From CAJBVG01 sp044337515 (GTDB taxonomy: Bacteria; Bacteroidota; Bacteroidia; Sphingobacteriales; Sphingobacteriaceae): a DNA stretch of 42,809 nt. Under the pieces are notes generated by a model. That model was not told where the DNA came from. It made no database searches and worked only from the letters and a program-made list of their open reading frames with translations. The stretch spans positions 1 to 42,809 of the forward strand of contig JBIINK010000017.1 in NCBI GenBank assembly GCA_044337515.1. Direction: 5' to 3'. Below are positions 32,670-40,860 of this stretch, one piece after another. How positions within the stretch are numbered: the stretch's first letter is position 1; every line of letters starts with the position of its first letter. The position numbers were made by a program, and so were the translations under genes.

Positions 32670-34534
32670 TGGCAGAAGACTTTTTATTAAGTGCTATTAT
32701 TTTTTTAGGAGCAGCAATAGTATGTGTTCCAATTGCCAAAAAAATTGGTCTAGGATCTGTATTGGGTTATCTTATCGCGGGCATTCTCATTGGCCCATTT
32801 GTATTAGGTTTCGTAGGCCAAGAAGGCCAAGATATTATGCAAGCTGCAGAGTTTGGGGTGGTAATGATGTTATTCCTGATTGGATTAGAAATCAACCCTA
32901 AGGAAATTTGGGTAATACGTCGTTCGATTTTTGGATTAGGATTAATTCAATTAGCACTTAGTTCTCTTGTAATTGGAGCAATTTTTCATGTTTACTACGG
33001 TTTATCACACGCCACTTCTTTTGCCTTAGCATTAGCGTTAAGCATGTCATCAACCGCTATCATTTTACAAACATTAAAAGAAAAAGGATTAAACAAATCG
33101 AGTGCGGGTCAGGCTGCATTTTCTGTCTTGATTTTTCAAGATATAATGGTCATTCCAATTCTAGCTTTTTTACCATTATTGGTAAGCTCAGATATAAGAA
33201 ATGATACTTTAGAGCATACATTTATTAGTAATTTAAGTCCGCTTTTAAAAACCATTACCGTATTGGGTGCTATGGCAAGTATCGTCTTAGTTGGTTTATT
33301 TATTGTTGCACCATTAATGAAAATGATTGCAAAAACCAGGTTGCGTGAGCTATTCACCGCTACTGCTCTTTTTCTAGTTATAAGTGTTGCTTATGTTATG
33401 AAACTGGTAGGAATTAGTCCGGCACTAGGCACTTTTTTAGCAGGCGTTGTTTTAGCAAATAGTAGTTTCCGTCACGAATTAGAAAGCGATATAGAACCCT
33501 TTAAGGGCTTACTACTTGGACTATTTTTTATTGGCGTAGGCTCTACTATTAATTTCCAATTAATATACCAAAAACCTGATTTAATCTTCATGTTAGTAAT
33601 GCTAGTGATGATAACGAAAGGAGTCGTATTATTTATAGCAGGTAAAACATTTAAAATAAAATTTGATCAAAATATTCTCTTTGCCATACTCCTTTCACAA
33701 GTGGGCGAGTTTGCATTTGTGTTGTTAAACTTTAGTGGGCAATTACAGATTATTAATCAAGATTGGACAGAATTATTAATGGTGGTAGTGGCCATCAGTA
33801 TGACCATTACACCAATATTATTATTGTTAAATGAACGATTAGTTGATCCATTTTTCGGAGTTAAAGAAGCTGCAGAAATAAAAGAAGCTGATAATATCGA
33901 CAATCAACATGCTGTAATTATAGCAGGCTTTGGACATTTTGGAAGCACAATTGGTCGCTTTTTAAAAGCGAATGGGATAAAAGCTACCATACTAGATAAC
34001 GATAGCGATCGTGTGGAACTATTACGTAAAATGGGGTTCGAAGTGTATTATGGTGACGCTACAAGAGTTGATTTGTTAAAATCGGCAGGAGCTGAAAAAG
34101 CTAAAATGTTAATTGCAGCAATTGATTCTCCAGATATCAATCATGAAGTAATTGAAGTGGCACGCAAGCATTTTCCTAATCTGAAAATTATGGCTCGTGC
34201 TCGAAATCGATTTGATGCTTATGAAATATTAGATTTAGGGGTGATGAATATCTATCGCGAAACACTTTACACCTCTGTACACATGGCGGTTGATGTTTTG
34301 CATGAACTTGGTATTCGACATTATACTGCTACACGTAAAGCACAAGATTTCATTCGATATGATGAAGATGCAATGCGAAAACTAGCTTCATCTCGTCACG
34401 ACACGAAAACTTACATCTTAACAGTTCGAGAACAAATAGAATTAGAAGAAAAACTACTTTCTGAAGACTTACATCAACAAATGACGGAAAGGGATAGCGC
34501 TTGGGACTCTTCAGAATTAGGAATTAGGAATTGA
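32669..34534 (+). CDS. KefB/KefC-type potassium:proton antiporter
   Basis: The 621-residue protein has a CPA2 antiporter domain of about 12 membrane helices (about 5-390): GLGSVLGYLIAGILIGPFVL (24-43), FGVVMMLFLIGLEI, SMSSTAIILQTLKEKG and TFLAGVVLANSSFRHELE. A cytoplasmic RCK (TrkA-N) nucleotide-binding domain follows (about 413-530; IIAGFGHFGSTIGRFL, GDATRVDLLKSAGA), then a C-terminal helical tail. It exports K+ to acidify the cytoplasm under electrophile stress in the Kef model. I chose the ATG at 32669, overlapping the previous stop codon; a TTG six codons upstream is the alternative. The last residues (ELGIRN) and the TGA stop are encoded by a GAATTAG repeat. Confidence 0.92.
   Translation: MAEDFLLSAIIFLGAAIVCVPIAKKIGLGSVLGYLIAGILIGPFVLGFVGQEGQDIMQAAEFGVVMMLFLIGLEINPKEIWVIRRSIFGLGLIQLALSSLVIGAIFHVYYGLSHATSFALALALSMSSTAIILQTLKEKGLNKSSAGQAAFSVLIFQDIMVIPILAFLPLLVSSDIRNDTLEHTFISNLSPLLKTITVLGAMASIVLVGLFIVAPLMKMIAKTRLRELFTATALFLVISVAYVMKLVGISPALGTFLAGVVLANSSFRHELESDIEPFKGLLLGLFFIGVGSTINFQLIYQKPDLIFMLVMLVMITKGVVLFIAGKTFKIKFDQNILFAILLSQVGEFAFVLLNFSGQLQIINQDWTELLMVVVAISMTITPILLLLNERLVDPFFGVKEAAEIKEADNIDNQHAVIIAGFGHFGSTIGRFLKANGIKATILDNDSDRVELLRKMGFEVYYGDATRVDLLKSAGAEKAKMLIAAIDSPDINHEVIEVARKHFPNLKIMARARNRFDAYEILDLGVMNIYRETLYTSVHMAVDVLHELGIRHYTATRKAQDFIRYDEDAMRKLASSRHDTKTYILTVREQIELEEKLLSEDLHQQMTERDSAWDSSELGIRN
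34514..34534 (+). repeat. GAATTAG heptamer array inside the kefC 3' end
   Basis: GAATTAG, GAATTAG, GAATTGA in phase; they encode the last residues and the stop codon of the Kef channel. The reverse-complement word CTAATTC is arrayed before the DUF1569 gene. Confidence 0.8.
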
Positions 34535-34560
34535 CTACTGGACACTAGACAACTGGACAA
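34535..34560 (+). repeat. ACTGGACACTAGA word after the kefC stop codon
   Basis: Directly after the TGA comes CTACTGGACACTAGACA and a second ACTGGACAATTA. This matches, in the same orientation relative to the gene, the sequence that follows the hemE stop codon. Confidence 0.8.
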
Positions 34561-34636
34561 TTACGAGGTACGAATCAAGGGCTTCGAAATACGAATTACG
34601 AAATACGAGGTACGAGGTACGAATTCCGAGCTACGA
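34561..34636 (+). repeat. TACGAGGTACGAAT word array
   Basis: Short words of the kind TACGAGG, TACGAAT, TACGAAA follow one another with slight variation up to the promoter box of the methyltransferase gene. No coding potential is seen. Confidence 0.8.
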
Positions 34637-34641
34637 TTTCT

Positions 34642-34649
34642 TATATTTG
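34642..34649 (+). promoter_or_regulatory. -7 promoter element of the methyltransferase gene
   Basis: TATATTTG is a perfect TAnnTTTG box ending 4 bases before the ATG, the same arrangement as for bamD. The -33 region is poor. If active it would make a leaderless message. Confidence 0.5.
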
Positions 34650-34653
34650 CGCC

Positions 34654-35529
34654 ATGATACAATCCCTTAGCCCAGACCAATGGGAAGACTACGAGCTTAT
34701 TGATTGCGGAAATTTCGAGAAATTAGAACGATTTGGCCAGTATATTACTATTCGTCCGGAACCACAAGCGGTTTGGGACCCTTCAATGCCAATGAAAGAA
34801 TGGGAGAAAATTGCTCACGTGAAATTCTCATCAAAAAGCAGTTCTTCGGGAGAGTGGATTAAACTTAAGCAGATGCCCGACAGATGGCATATTCGCTATA
34901 AAACAAACCATATCGACATTAAACTTAGGTTAGCCTTAACTTCTTTTAAGCACGTTGGGGTATTCCCAGAGCAAGCAGTAAATTGGGATTACGCAGCGAA
35001 AGCGATAAAAGCAATGAAAATTGAGCAACCCAAAGTATTGAATTTATTCGCTTATACAGGTGGTGCATCTTTAGCAGCCAAGTCTGCAGGAGCAGATGTT
35101 ACGCACGTTGATTCAATAAAGCAAGTGGTTACTTGGGCAAACGAAAATCAAGAACTCTCAGGATTAAGAGATATTCGTTGGGTAGTAGAAGACGCCTTGA
35201 AATTTGTTAAGCGCGAAGTAAAGCGCGGTAAAAAATACAATGGCATTATTTTAGATCCTCCAGCATATGGTCACGGTCCGAATGGAGAGAAATGGAAACT
35301 AGAAGATAGTATCAATGAAATTATGAAGGATGTGGCAGAGCTAGCCGATGATAAAAACTTCTTCTTGATATTGAATACTTACTCATTAGGATTTTCATCA
35401 CTCATCGTAGAAAATTTAATAAGAACATCATTTAGAACTACAACGAACTTAGAAATTGGGGAATTGTATTTACGAGCTACAAAAGGCACTAAACTACCTT
35501 TGGGTGTTTTTGGAAAACTAAATTACTAA
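34654..35529 (+). CDS. RlmI-like class I SAM-dependent methyltransferase
   Basis: The 291-residue protein is a Rossmann-fold methyltransferase of the RlmI/RlmK rRNA cytosine-methyltransferase group. The C-terminal two thirds carry motif I VLNLFAYTGGASLAA (about 129-143), an acidic second strand THVDSIKQVV, the VEDALKFV segment and the catalytic-loop DPPAYG (about 203-208). The N-terminal part (about 1-90) lacks a clear PUA domain, which RlmI has, so the substrate may be a different rRNA or tRNA site; this is inference. It is a single gene with a repeat array upstream. Confidence 0.85.
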   Translation: MIQSLSPDQWEDYELIDCGNFEKLERFGQYITIRPEPQAVWDPSMPMKEWEKIAHVKFSSKSSSSGEWIKLKQMPDRWHIRYKTNHIDIKLRLALTSFKHVGVFPEQAVNWDYAAKAIKAMKIEQPKVLNLFAYTGGASLAAKSAGADVTHVDSIKQVVTWANENQELSGLRDIRWVVEDALKFVKREVKRGKKYNGIILDPPAYGHGPNGEKWKLEDSINEIMKDVAELADDKNFFLILNTYSLGFSSLIVENLIRTSFRTTTNLEIGELYLRATKGTKLPLGVFGKLNY

Positions 35530-35550
35530 TTGATTAAATATCTAATCAAT
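35528..35550. promoter_or_regulatory. palindrome between the methyltransferase gene and uup
   Basis: ATTGATTA and TAATCAAT (35529-35536, 35543-35550) form an 8-base-pair inverted repeat around AATATC, 20 bases before the uup start and on the methyltransferase stop codon. It lacks a T-run, so it is more likely an operator or a chance palindrome than a terminator. Confidence 0.3.
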
Positions 35551-35570
35551 AAAAATCGAATACATATATA

Positions 35571-37439
35571 ATGAGCAATTTTATTTCAGCGGAGAAATTA
35601 GGACATCAATTTCACGACCGTTGGTTATTTAAGGATTTAAACTTTGGTATTAATGCGGGACAACGTATTGCCATAGTAGGTGTGAATGGTGCAGGGAAAA
35701 GTACCTTAATGAATATTATTGCTGGCGAACTTGATCCAAGTGAAGGAAAGATGATTCGCAATAAAAGTATTCGCATTGGGCATCTTGCTCAAGATCCAGT
35801 ACCAACCTTGACTTGCAGTATAAGTGATTATATTTTTTCGGATGATCATCCAGCATTAAGTTTGATCAAACGTTACGAAGAGGTTATTGAAAATCCAGAA
35901 GGCAGAGAAGATGAAATCAATCATTTGATTGATGAACTAAGTGCTGCAGATGCTTGGGAGTATGAACATAAAATAAAACAAATTTTAGGAATATTAGGTG
36001 TTCATCATTTAAAGCAATCCATCGATACCCTTTCGGGTGGACAAAAAAAACGTATTGCTTTAGCGAAACTTTTAATTGAAGATCCTGATTTATACATATT
36101 AGATGAGCCTACTAACCATTTGGATATCGACACGATTGAATGGTTAGAAGAGTATTTGAATAAAGGCAATAAAACGCTCATCATGGTTACGCATGATCGA
36201 TATTTCTTAGATAATGTTTGTAATGAAATAATTGAGATTGATAGAGGTAGTGTATTTCCATATAAAGGAACTTATAGCTATTACTTAGAAAAGAAATCGG
36301 AGCGCGAGGAAATGGATAAGGCTTCTTACGAGAAGAATAAAAACTTATGGCGTAAAGAATTAGAATGGATGCGTCGCCAACCTAAAGCTCGTACAACTAA
36401 ATCAAAAGCTCGTATTGATGCCTTTTCTGATTTAGATGACAAAACAAAAACTCTTCGTCCGAACCAAGAAGTGGAACTCAGTATTAAAATGAGTAACCAA
36501 GGAAATAAAATTCTTGAACTTCATCATGTAGCTAAAGCTTATGAAGAGAAAAACATCATCAACGATTTTAGTTATGTGTTTAAGAAAAAAGATAGAATTG
36601 GTGTGGCTGGTAAAAACGGATCAGGGAAATCAACATTCTTGCAATTAATTACCGAGCAAACACAACCTGACAAAGGGAAAGTTGTAGTTGGAGAAAGCAC
36701 TGTTTACGGGTATTACAGACAAGATGGACTTGCTTTCAATGAAGAGATGAAAGTTATAGAAGTCGTGCGTGAAGTAGCCGATTACATTATAATGGGTGAT
36801 GGAAAGCAATTAAGTGCATCTCAATTATTAACAAAATTCCTCTTCCCTCCTGCTAAGCAAAACGATAAAGTATCTAAGTTGAGTGGTGGTGAACGTAAAC
36901 GTTTGCAATTAATGCGAGTGTTAATGTTGAATCCGAATTTCTTAATTCTAGATGAGCCTACAAATGATTTGGATATTGATACACTAAACATCTTAGAAGA
37001 TTTCTTGATGGCTTTCCCAGGCTGTTTAGTATTGGTATCTCACGATAGATATTTGGTAGATAAACTAACCGACCATTTATTTATTTTTGAAGGAGAAGGT
37101 GTAGTAAGAACTTACAACGGTAACTATACCGATTATCGAGTAGAAAAAGAGGAAGAAGAAGAATTGGAAAAAGCTCGAATAAAAGCTGAGAAAAATCAAG
37201 CTAGAGTTGTAACACCAGCTCCGCCTGTGCTAAAATTAAAAAGAAGCTTTAAAGAACAAAAAGAAATAGATGATTTAGAAGCAGAAATTGCTGAATTAGA
37301 AAATCAAAAAGAAGAACTTAACAAAAAATTACATACAGAAACTGGTGTTGAAGAACTTATTCAATTAGCAAGCGACCTTGAAAAGGTTACTTGTATCTTG
37401 GATGAGAAAGAATTGAGATACCTTGAATTAATAAGTTAA
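35571..37439 (+). CDS. uup: ABC-F ATPase Uup
   Basis: The 622-residue soluble ABC-F protein has two ATPase domains: Walker A GVNGAGKS (37-44), signature LSGGQKKR and LDEPTNHLD in the first; GKNGSGKS (347-354), LSGGERKR and ILDEPTNDLD in the second. A basic linker (about 240-285, QPKARTTKSKAR) joins them. The C-terminal coiled coil (about 550-622; FKEQKEIDDLEAEIAELE) is the mark of Uup, which binds DNA and branched structures in E. coli and also acts on ribosomes. It is clearly distinct from the EttA homologue upstream in this window. The TAA stop codon lies in an octamer repeat. Confidence 0.92.
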   Translation: MSNFISAEKLGHQFHDRWLFKDLNFGINAGQRIAIVGVNGAGKSTLMNIIAGELDPSEGKMIRNKSIRIGHLAQDPVPTLTCSISDYIFSDDHPALSLIKRYEEVIENPEGREDEINHLIDELSAADAWEYEHKIKQILGILGVHHLKQSIDTLSGGQKKRIALAKLLIEDPDLYILDEPTNHLDIDTIEWLEEYLNKGNKTLIMVTHDRYFLDNVCNEIIEIDRGSVFPYKGTYSYYLEKKSEREEMDKASYEKNKNLWRKELEWMRRQPKARTTKSKARIDAFSDLDDKTKTLRPNQEVELSIKMSNQGNKILELHHVAKAYEEKNIINDFSYVFKKKDRIGVAGKNGSGKSTFLQLITEQTQPDKGKVVVGESTVYGYYRQDGLAFNEEMKVIEVVREVADYIIMGDGKQLSASQLLTKFLFPPAKQNDKVSKLSGGERKRLQLMRVLMLNPNFLILDEPTNDLDIDTLNILEDFLMAFPGCLVLVSHDRYLVDKLTDHLFIFEGEGVVRTYNGNYTDYRVEKEEEEELEKARIKAEKNQARVVTPAPPVLKLKRSFKEQKEIDDLEAEIAELENQKEELNKKLHTETGVEELIQLASDLEKVTCILDEKELRYLELIS

Positions 37440-37469
37440 TATGTTAATGGGATAATATGTTAATGGGAT
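37437..37469 (+). repeat. octamer array on the uup stop codon
   Basis: Two perfect 16-base copies (AATATGTTAATGGGAT) start in the stop codon; as octamers they read TTAATATG, TTAATGGG, ATAATATG, TTAATGGG. The same series covers the stop codon of the response regulator gene. Confidence 0.9.
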
Positions 37470-37477
37470 AATTTAAG

Positions 37478-37509
37478 ATGTGCAAATGCGTAAATGTGCA
37501 GATGCGTAA
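37478..37509 (+). repeat. second 16-base tandem repeat after uup
   Basis: ATGTGCAAATGCGTAA is followed directly by ATGTGCAGATGCGTAA (15 of 16 identical). It is again a doubled octamer period (ATGTGCAA, ATGCGTAA). The stretch 37510-37566 up to the heptamers shows nothing recognisable. Confidence 0.85.
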
Positions 37510-37566
37510 ATAAAGAAGTATTGGGAATATTATTGCTATTTTTTTAGAATTAAATTATTAATTTTA

Positions 37567-37594
37567 AATTCCTAATTCTTAATTCCTAATTCCT
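37567..37594 (+). repeat. heptamer leader array before the DUF1569 gene
   Basis: AATTCCT, AATTCTT, AATTCCT, AATTCCT in phase, then AATTAT and a run of seven A ending at the ATG. In the sense of the gene this is a TAATTC-class leader like the one before parC. Confidence 0.85.
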
Positions 37595-37606
37595 AATTAT
37601 AAAAAA

Positions 37607-38065
37607 ATGGCTCTACCAAACATTTTCAGCAAAGAAGTTGCTGATGAAATTATTACTCGAATTAACATGCTTACACCTAGCACTCCTGCAGTGTGGGGTA
37701 AAATGAATGTGGCTCAAATGTTAGCCCATTGTAATGTTACGTATGAAATGCTCTATACGGACAAGCATAAAAAACCTAGTGGATTTTTGAAATTCATTTT
37801 GAAAATAATTATAAAACCAACAGTAACTAACGAAAAACCCTACAAGAAAAGTTCTCAAACTGCACCCGCATTTATCATTACTGATGAGCGAGTTTTTAAC
37901 GACGAGAAAACTAGATTAATTGATTATATCAACAATGTACAATCTGAAGGCGTTGCAGCTTTTGAAGGTAGAGAATCACATTCATTTGGAAAACTCACTT
38001 CAACAGGATGGAATAATATGTTTTACAAACATTTGAACCATCACTTATCGCAATTTGGCGCGTAG
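37607..38065 (+). CDS. DUF1569 family protein (DinB-like fold expected)
   Basis: The 152-residue protein fits DUF1569, a family related to the DinB/YfiT four-helix metal-binding proteins. Its histidines are placed as expected for a metal site: His41 in NVAQMLAHCNV on one helix and His142, His145 and His146 in FYKHLNHHLSQFG at the C-terminus. It has no signal peptide, but a hydrophobic stretch (FLKFILKIIIKP, about 61-72) is present. The function is unknown; some relatives are thiol-dependent transferases. It is transcribed alone and converges with parC. Confidence 0.8.
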   Translation: MALPNIFSKEVADEIITRINMLTPSTPAVWGKMNVAQMLAHCNVTYEMLYTDKHKKPSGFLKFILKIIIKPTVTNEKPYKKSSQTAPAFIITDERVFNDEKTRLIDYINNVQSEGVAAFEGRESHSFGKLTSTGWNNMFYKHLNHHLSQFGA

Positions 38066-38066
38066 A

Positions 38067-38148
38067 ATAATATGCTGGTATGCTAATATGCTAAAACGTT
38101 ATATCATCAGTATATCAGCATACTAGCATATTAGCAAACCAGCATATT
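38067..38148. repeat. inverted octamer array between convergent DUF1569 gene and parC
   Basis: The left arm 38069-38093 and right arm 38124-38148 are reverse complements at 24 of 25 positions, with a 30-base loop that itself holds further octamers. The left arm is ATAATATG, CTGGTATG, CTAATATG; the right arm is the same words inverted. The right arm overlaps the parC stop codon. In RNA it would fold as a 25-base-pair hairpin from either strand. Confidence 0.9.
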
Positions 38149-40855
38149 AAAACAGCTTCGTCTGTCCTTCCCCATCCATGTCAATATCATCTGGATTGGT
38201 AATTGTAAATTCTATATTACTTTTAGGTTTTGAAGGTTCTGCACATGGATTCTTTTTTGCTTTAATATCATCCACTGCTTTTTGAAGTGCTTCTAAATCC
38301 TCTTCATCTACCTCATCAATATTGTGTTTCTCGGAAATATCAACTACTTCTTTCACGTTGTATTTGCTCATTTTATTGCCGATTGCTTTCATCCCTTTCA
38401 CTTCAATAAATGCAGCAATATTAAGTTCTAAATCTGCGGGCTGTGTTTTTCCATCTTTGGTAAAACATACTCTTACCATTGGCTCTATAGCAGTACTTGC
38501 AAACCAACATTTCGACCCGGGAGCCTCTGAAACGAAACTGAATTTTTTATTGATTGAAGTATTTTCAACGACAAATCGTTTTACGAATGAAGATTTATTA
38601 GAACCATCTAAATGAATAGCATTTACTACACGTTCTGCATCAAATTTCTCTAAAACAAAATACTTATCATCAAAGTGATTGGTTAAATCGAAGTTAGTTA
38701 ACTCATAAGTACCATCTTGGTAGATAACCAAAATCTTATCTTCGCCTTGGAAGGTACCTAAGTATCGTCCACGTCCATCTGTGTTTAATCTGCGTACAAT
38801 ATCATCAAACCAAATTGCTCTTCCTCCTAGCGTAGATACACCCTTGCTTTTTTGAACCACTTTTTTAACTGGGAATTTAGTCACTACATTTCCCATAGAA
38901 TTTCTTCCCTTAACAGCTAATTCAGCAAAATCAATATCGATGCTTAGTTTGCGAATTTTCGACATTGGTTTAAGGTTCACCGTCACTACTTCCGACTCTC
39001 CATTTGGATTAGCCGTGAAATACAATACCGATGATCCTTTCGAACCTTGTGTTAAATCATAATCCTTATCTCTTGTAACACCACCTACCGAAAATCTTTT
39101 CACATATGATTTCCCTGTCGACCCATCCTTATAAATCATGTGATAAACGGCTCTATCATCATTCTTCTTAAAAACTGCTGCGTGTATAATGTCTTTGCCA
39201 ACAAAGGTTTTATCAGCAACTTTTATCACCTTAAATTTACCGTCTTCACAGAATACAATAATATCATCAATATCTGAACAGTCACAAATGTATTCATCTT
39301 TCTTCAAGCCTAATCCCACGAAACCATCTGCACGGTTGATGTATAATTTCTGATTCGCTAAAGCAACTTGGGCTGCTTGAACTTTATCAAATAATTTTAT
39401 TTCAGTTTTACGTTCTCTGCCTTTCCCGTATTTCTCTTTTAGTCGTTCGAAATAACTAATTGCATAATCGTTAATGTGTTTTAAGTTATGCTTAACTTCT
39501 TTTATTTCTTTTTCAATACCTCTTAAAATATCATCTGCTTTAAATGCATCAAATTTAGAAATACGCTTAATTTTAATCTCAGTTAAGGCAATAATATCAT
39601 CTTGTGTTACTTCGCGTAGAAGCTTGTTTTTATGAGGTTCCAAGCCTTTATCGATCATTTCGATTACGTGTTCAAAAGTTTCCGAATCTTCAATGTCGCG
39701 GTAAATTTTATTTTCAATAAATATTTTTTCGAGAGATGAGAAATGCCATTTCTCATTAAGTTCATCTAAACGAATTTGCAATTCTTGTTTCAATAAGCTT
39801 TTCGTATTCTGCGTACTTTCTACGAGAATATCGTTTACACTCATGAAATAAGGCTTATCGTTTTTGATTACACAGGTATTCGGAGAAACCGAAACTTCAC
39901 AGTCGGTAAATGCATATAAGGCATCTATAGTAACATCTGGAGAAATACCTGGGGCTAGATGAATAACAACTTCTACATCCTTTGCAGTATTATCTTCAAT
40001 TTTTTTAATCTTGATTTTGCCTTTATCGTTTGCAGCAATGATACTATCAATTAAACCGCCAGTAGTAGTTGAAAAAGGAACTTCAGTAATTACTAAAGTC
40101 TTTTTATCTTTTTCTATAATACGAGCACGAACTCGTACTCTACCTCCACGTTGCCCTTCGTTATAATTCGTAAAGTCGGCAAAACCACCCGTTATAAAAT
40201 CGGGCATAATATTCGGAAGAACTCCCTTCAATATTTCTACTGAAGCATCAATTAATTCGATAAAATTATGAGGCAATACTTTCGTCGCTAAACCTACTGC
40301 AATTCCATCTGCACCTTGAGCTAAAAGCAAAGGAAACTTTACAGGTAAAATAATAGGCTCCTTATTTCTACCATCATAAGAGAGTTGCCAATTTGTTGTT
40401 TGCGGATTAAATACAACATCTAATGCAAACTTTGATAAACGAGCTTCAATATAACGAGGTGCAGCTGCACTATCGCCTGTTATGGGATCACCCCAGTTTC
40501 CTTGGCACTCAATTAATAAATTCTTTTGTCCGATTTGAACCATCGCATCACCAATAGAAGCATCACCGTGTGGGTGATATTTCATAGTGTTACCAATTAC
40601 GTTGGCTGCTTTATTAAAACGACCATCGTCCATTTCTTTTAATGAATGGAGGATACGTCGTTGAACAGGTTTCAACCCGTCGTAAATATTTGGCACCGCA
40701 CGATCTAGAATTACATACGATGCATATTCTAAAAACCAATTCTCATACAATCCATTTATTGGAATGACATTGTGATTCAATCCTTCCTCTTCCGAACGAT
40801 TTAAGTACTCTCGTTCATCCTGCGGTTTGTATTCTGTTTTCTCTTTCTTAGCCAC
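38147..40855 (-). CDS. parC: DNA topoisomerase IV subunit A
   Basis: ParC with ParE forms topoisomerase IV, which decatenates daughter chromosomes and relaxes supercoils by cutting both strands. The 902-residue protein has the winged-helix cleavage domain with VQRRILHSLKEM and the catalytic Tyr135 in AAPRYIEARL, a tower and coiled coil to about 500, and a C-terminal beta-pinwheel DNA-binding part (about 510-850). It ends in an acidic tail. The quinolone pocket reads HPHGDASIGDAMV (95-107): Ala99 stands where E. coli ParC has Ser80, while Asp103 is at the Glu84 position. It follows parE by 69 bases. The start codon is GTG at 40855; the in-frame stop TAA lies 18 bases before it. Confidence 0.92.
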   Translation of the reverse strand: MAKKEKTEYKPQDEREYLNRSEEEGLNHNVIPINGLYENWFLEYASYVILDRAVPNIYDGLKPVQRRILHSLKEMDDGRFNKAANVIGNTMKYHPHGDASIGDAMVQIGQKNLLIECQGNWGDPITGDSAAAPRYIEARLSKFALDVVFNPQTTNWQLSYDGRNKEPIILPVKFPLLLAQGADGIAVGLATKVLPHNFIELIDASVEILKGVLPNIMPDFITGGFADFTNYNEGQRGGRVRVRARIIEKDKKTLVITEVPFSTTTGGLIDSIIAANDKGKIKIKKIEDNTAKDVEVVIHLAPGISPDVTIDALYAFTDCEVSVSPNTCVIKNDKPYFMSVNDILVESTQNTKSLLKQELQIRLDELNEKWHFSSLEKIFIENKIYRDIEDSETFEHVIEMIDKGLEPHKNKLLREVTQDDIIALTEIKIKRISKFDAFKADDILRGIEKEIKEVKHNLKHINDYAISYFERLKEKYGKGRERKTEIKLFDKVQAAQVALANQKLYINRADGFVGLGLKKDEYICDCSDIDDIIVFCEDGKFKVIKVADKTFVGKDIIHAAVFKKNDDRAVYHMIYKDGSTGKSYVKRFSVGGVTRDKDYDLTQGSKGSSVLYFTANPNGESEVVTVNLKPMSKIRKLSIDIDFAELAVKGRNSMGNVVTKFPVKKVVQKSKGVSTLGGRAIWFDDIVRRLNTDGRGRYLGTFQGEDKILVIYQDGTYELTNFDLTNHFDDKYFVLEKFDAERVVNAIHLDGSNKSSFVKRFVVENTSINKKFSFVSEAPGSKCWFASTAIEPMVRVCFTKDGKTQPADLELNIAAFIEVKGMKAIGNKMSKYNVKEVVDISEKHNIDEVDEEDLEALQKAVDDIKAKKNPCAEPSKPKSNIEFTITNPDDIDMDGEGQTKLF

Positions 40856-40860
40856 TTCTT

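Noticed and set aside
35528..35550. terminator after the methyltransferase gene
   Set aside because: The 8-base-pair AT-rich stem has no following T-run on the plus strand.
38322..38615. 97-residue open frame opposite parC, and similar frames opposite other genes
   Set aside because: These lie wholly inside well-supported genes on the other strand and have biased, shadow-like composition with no family resemblance.
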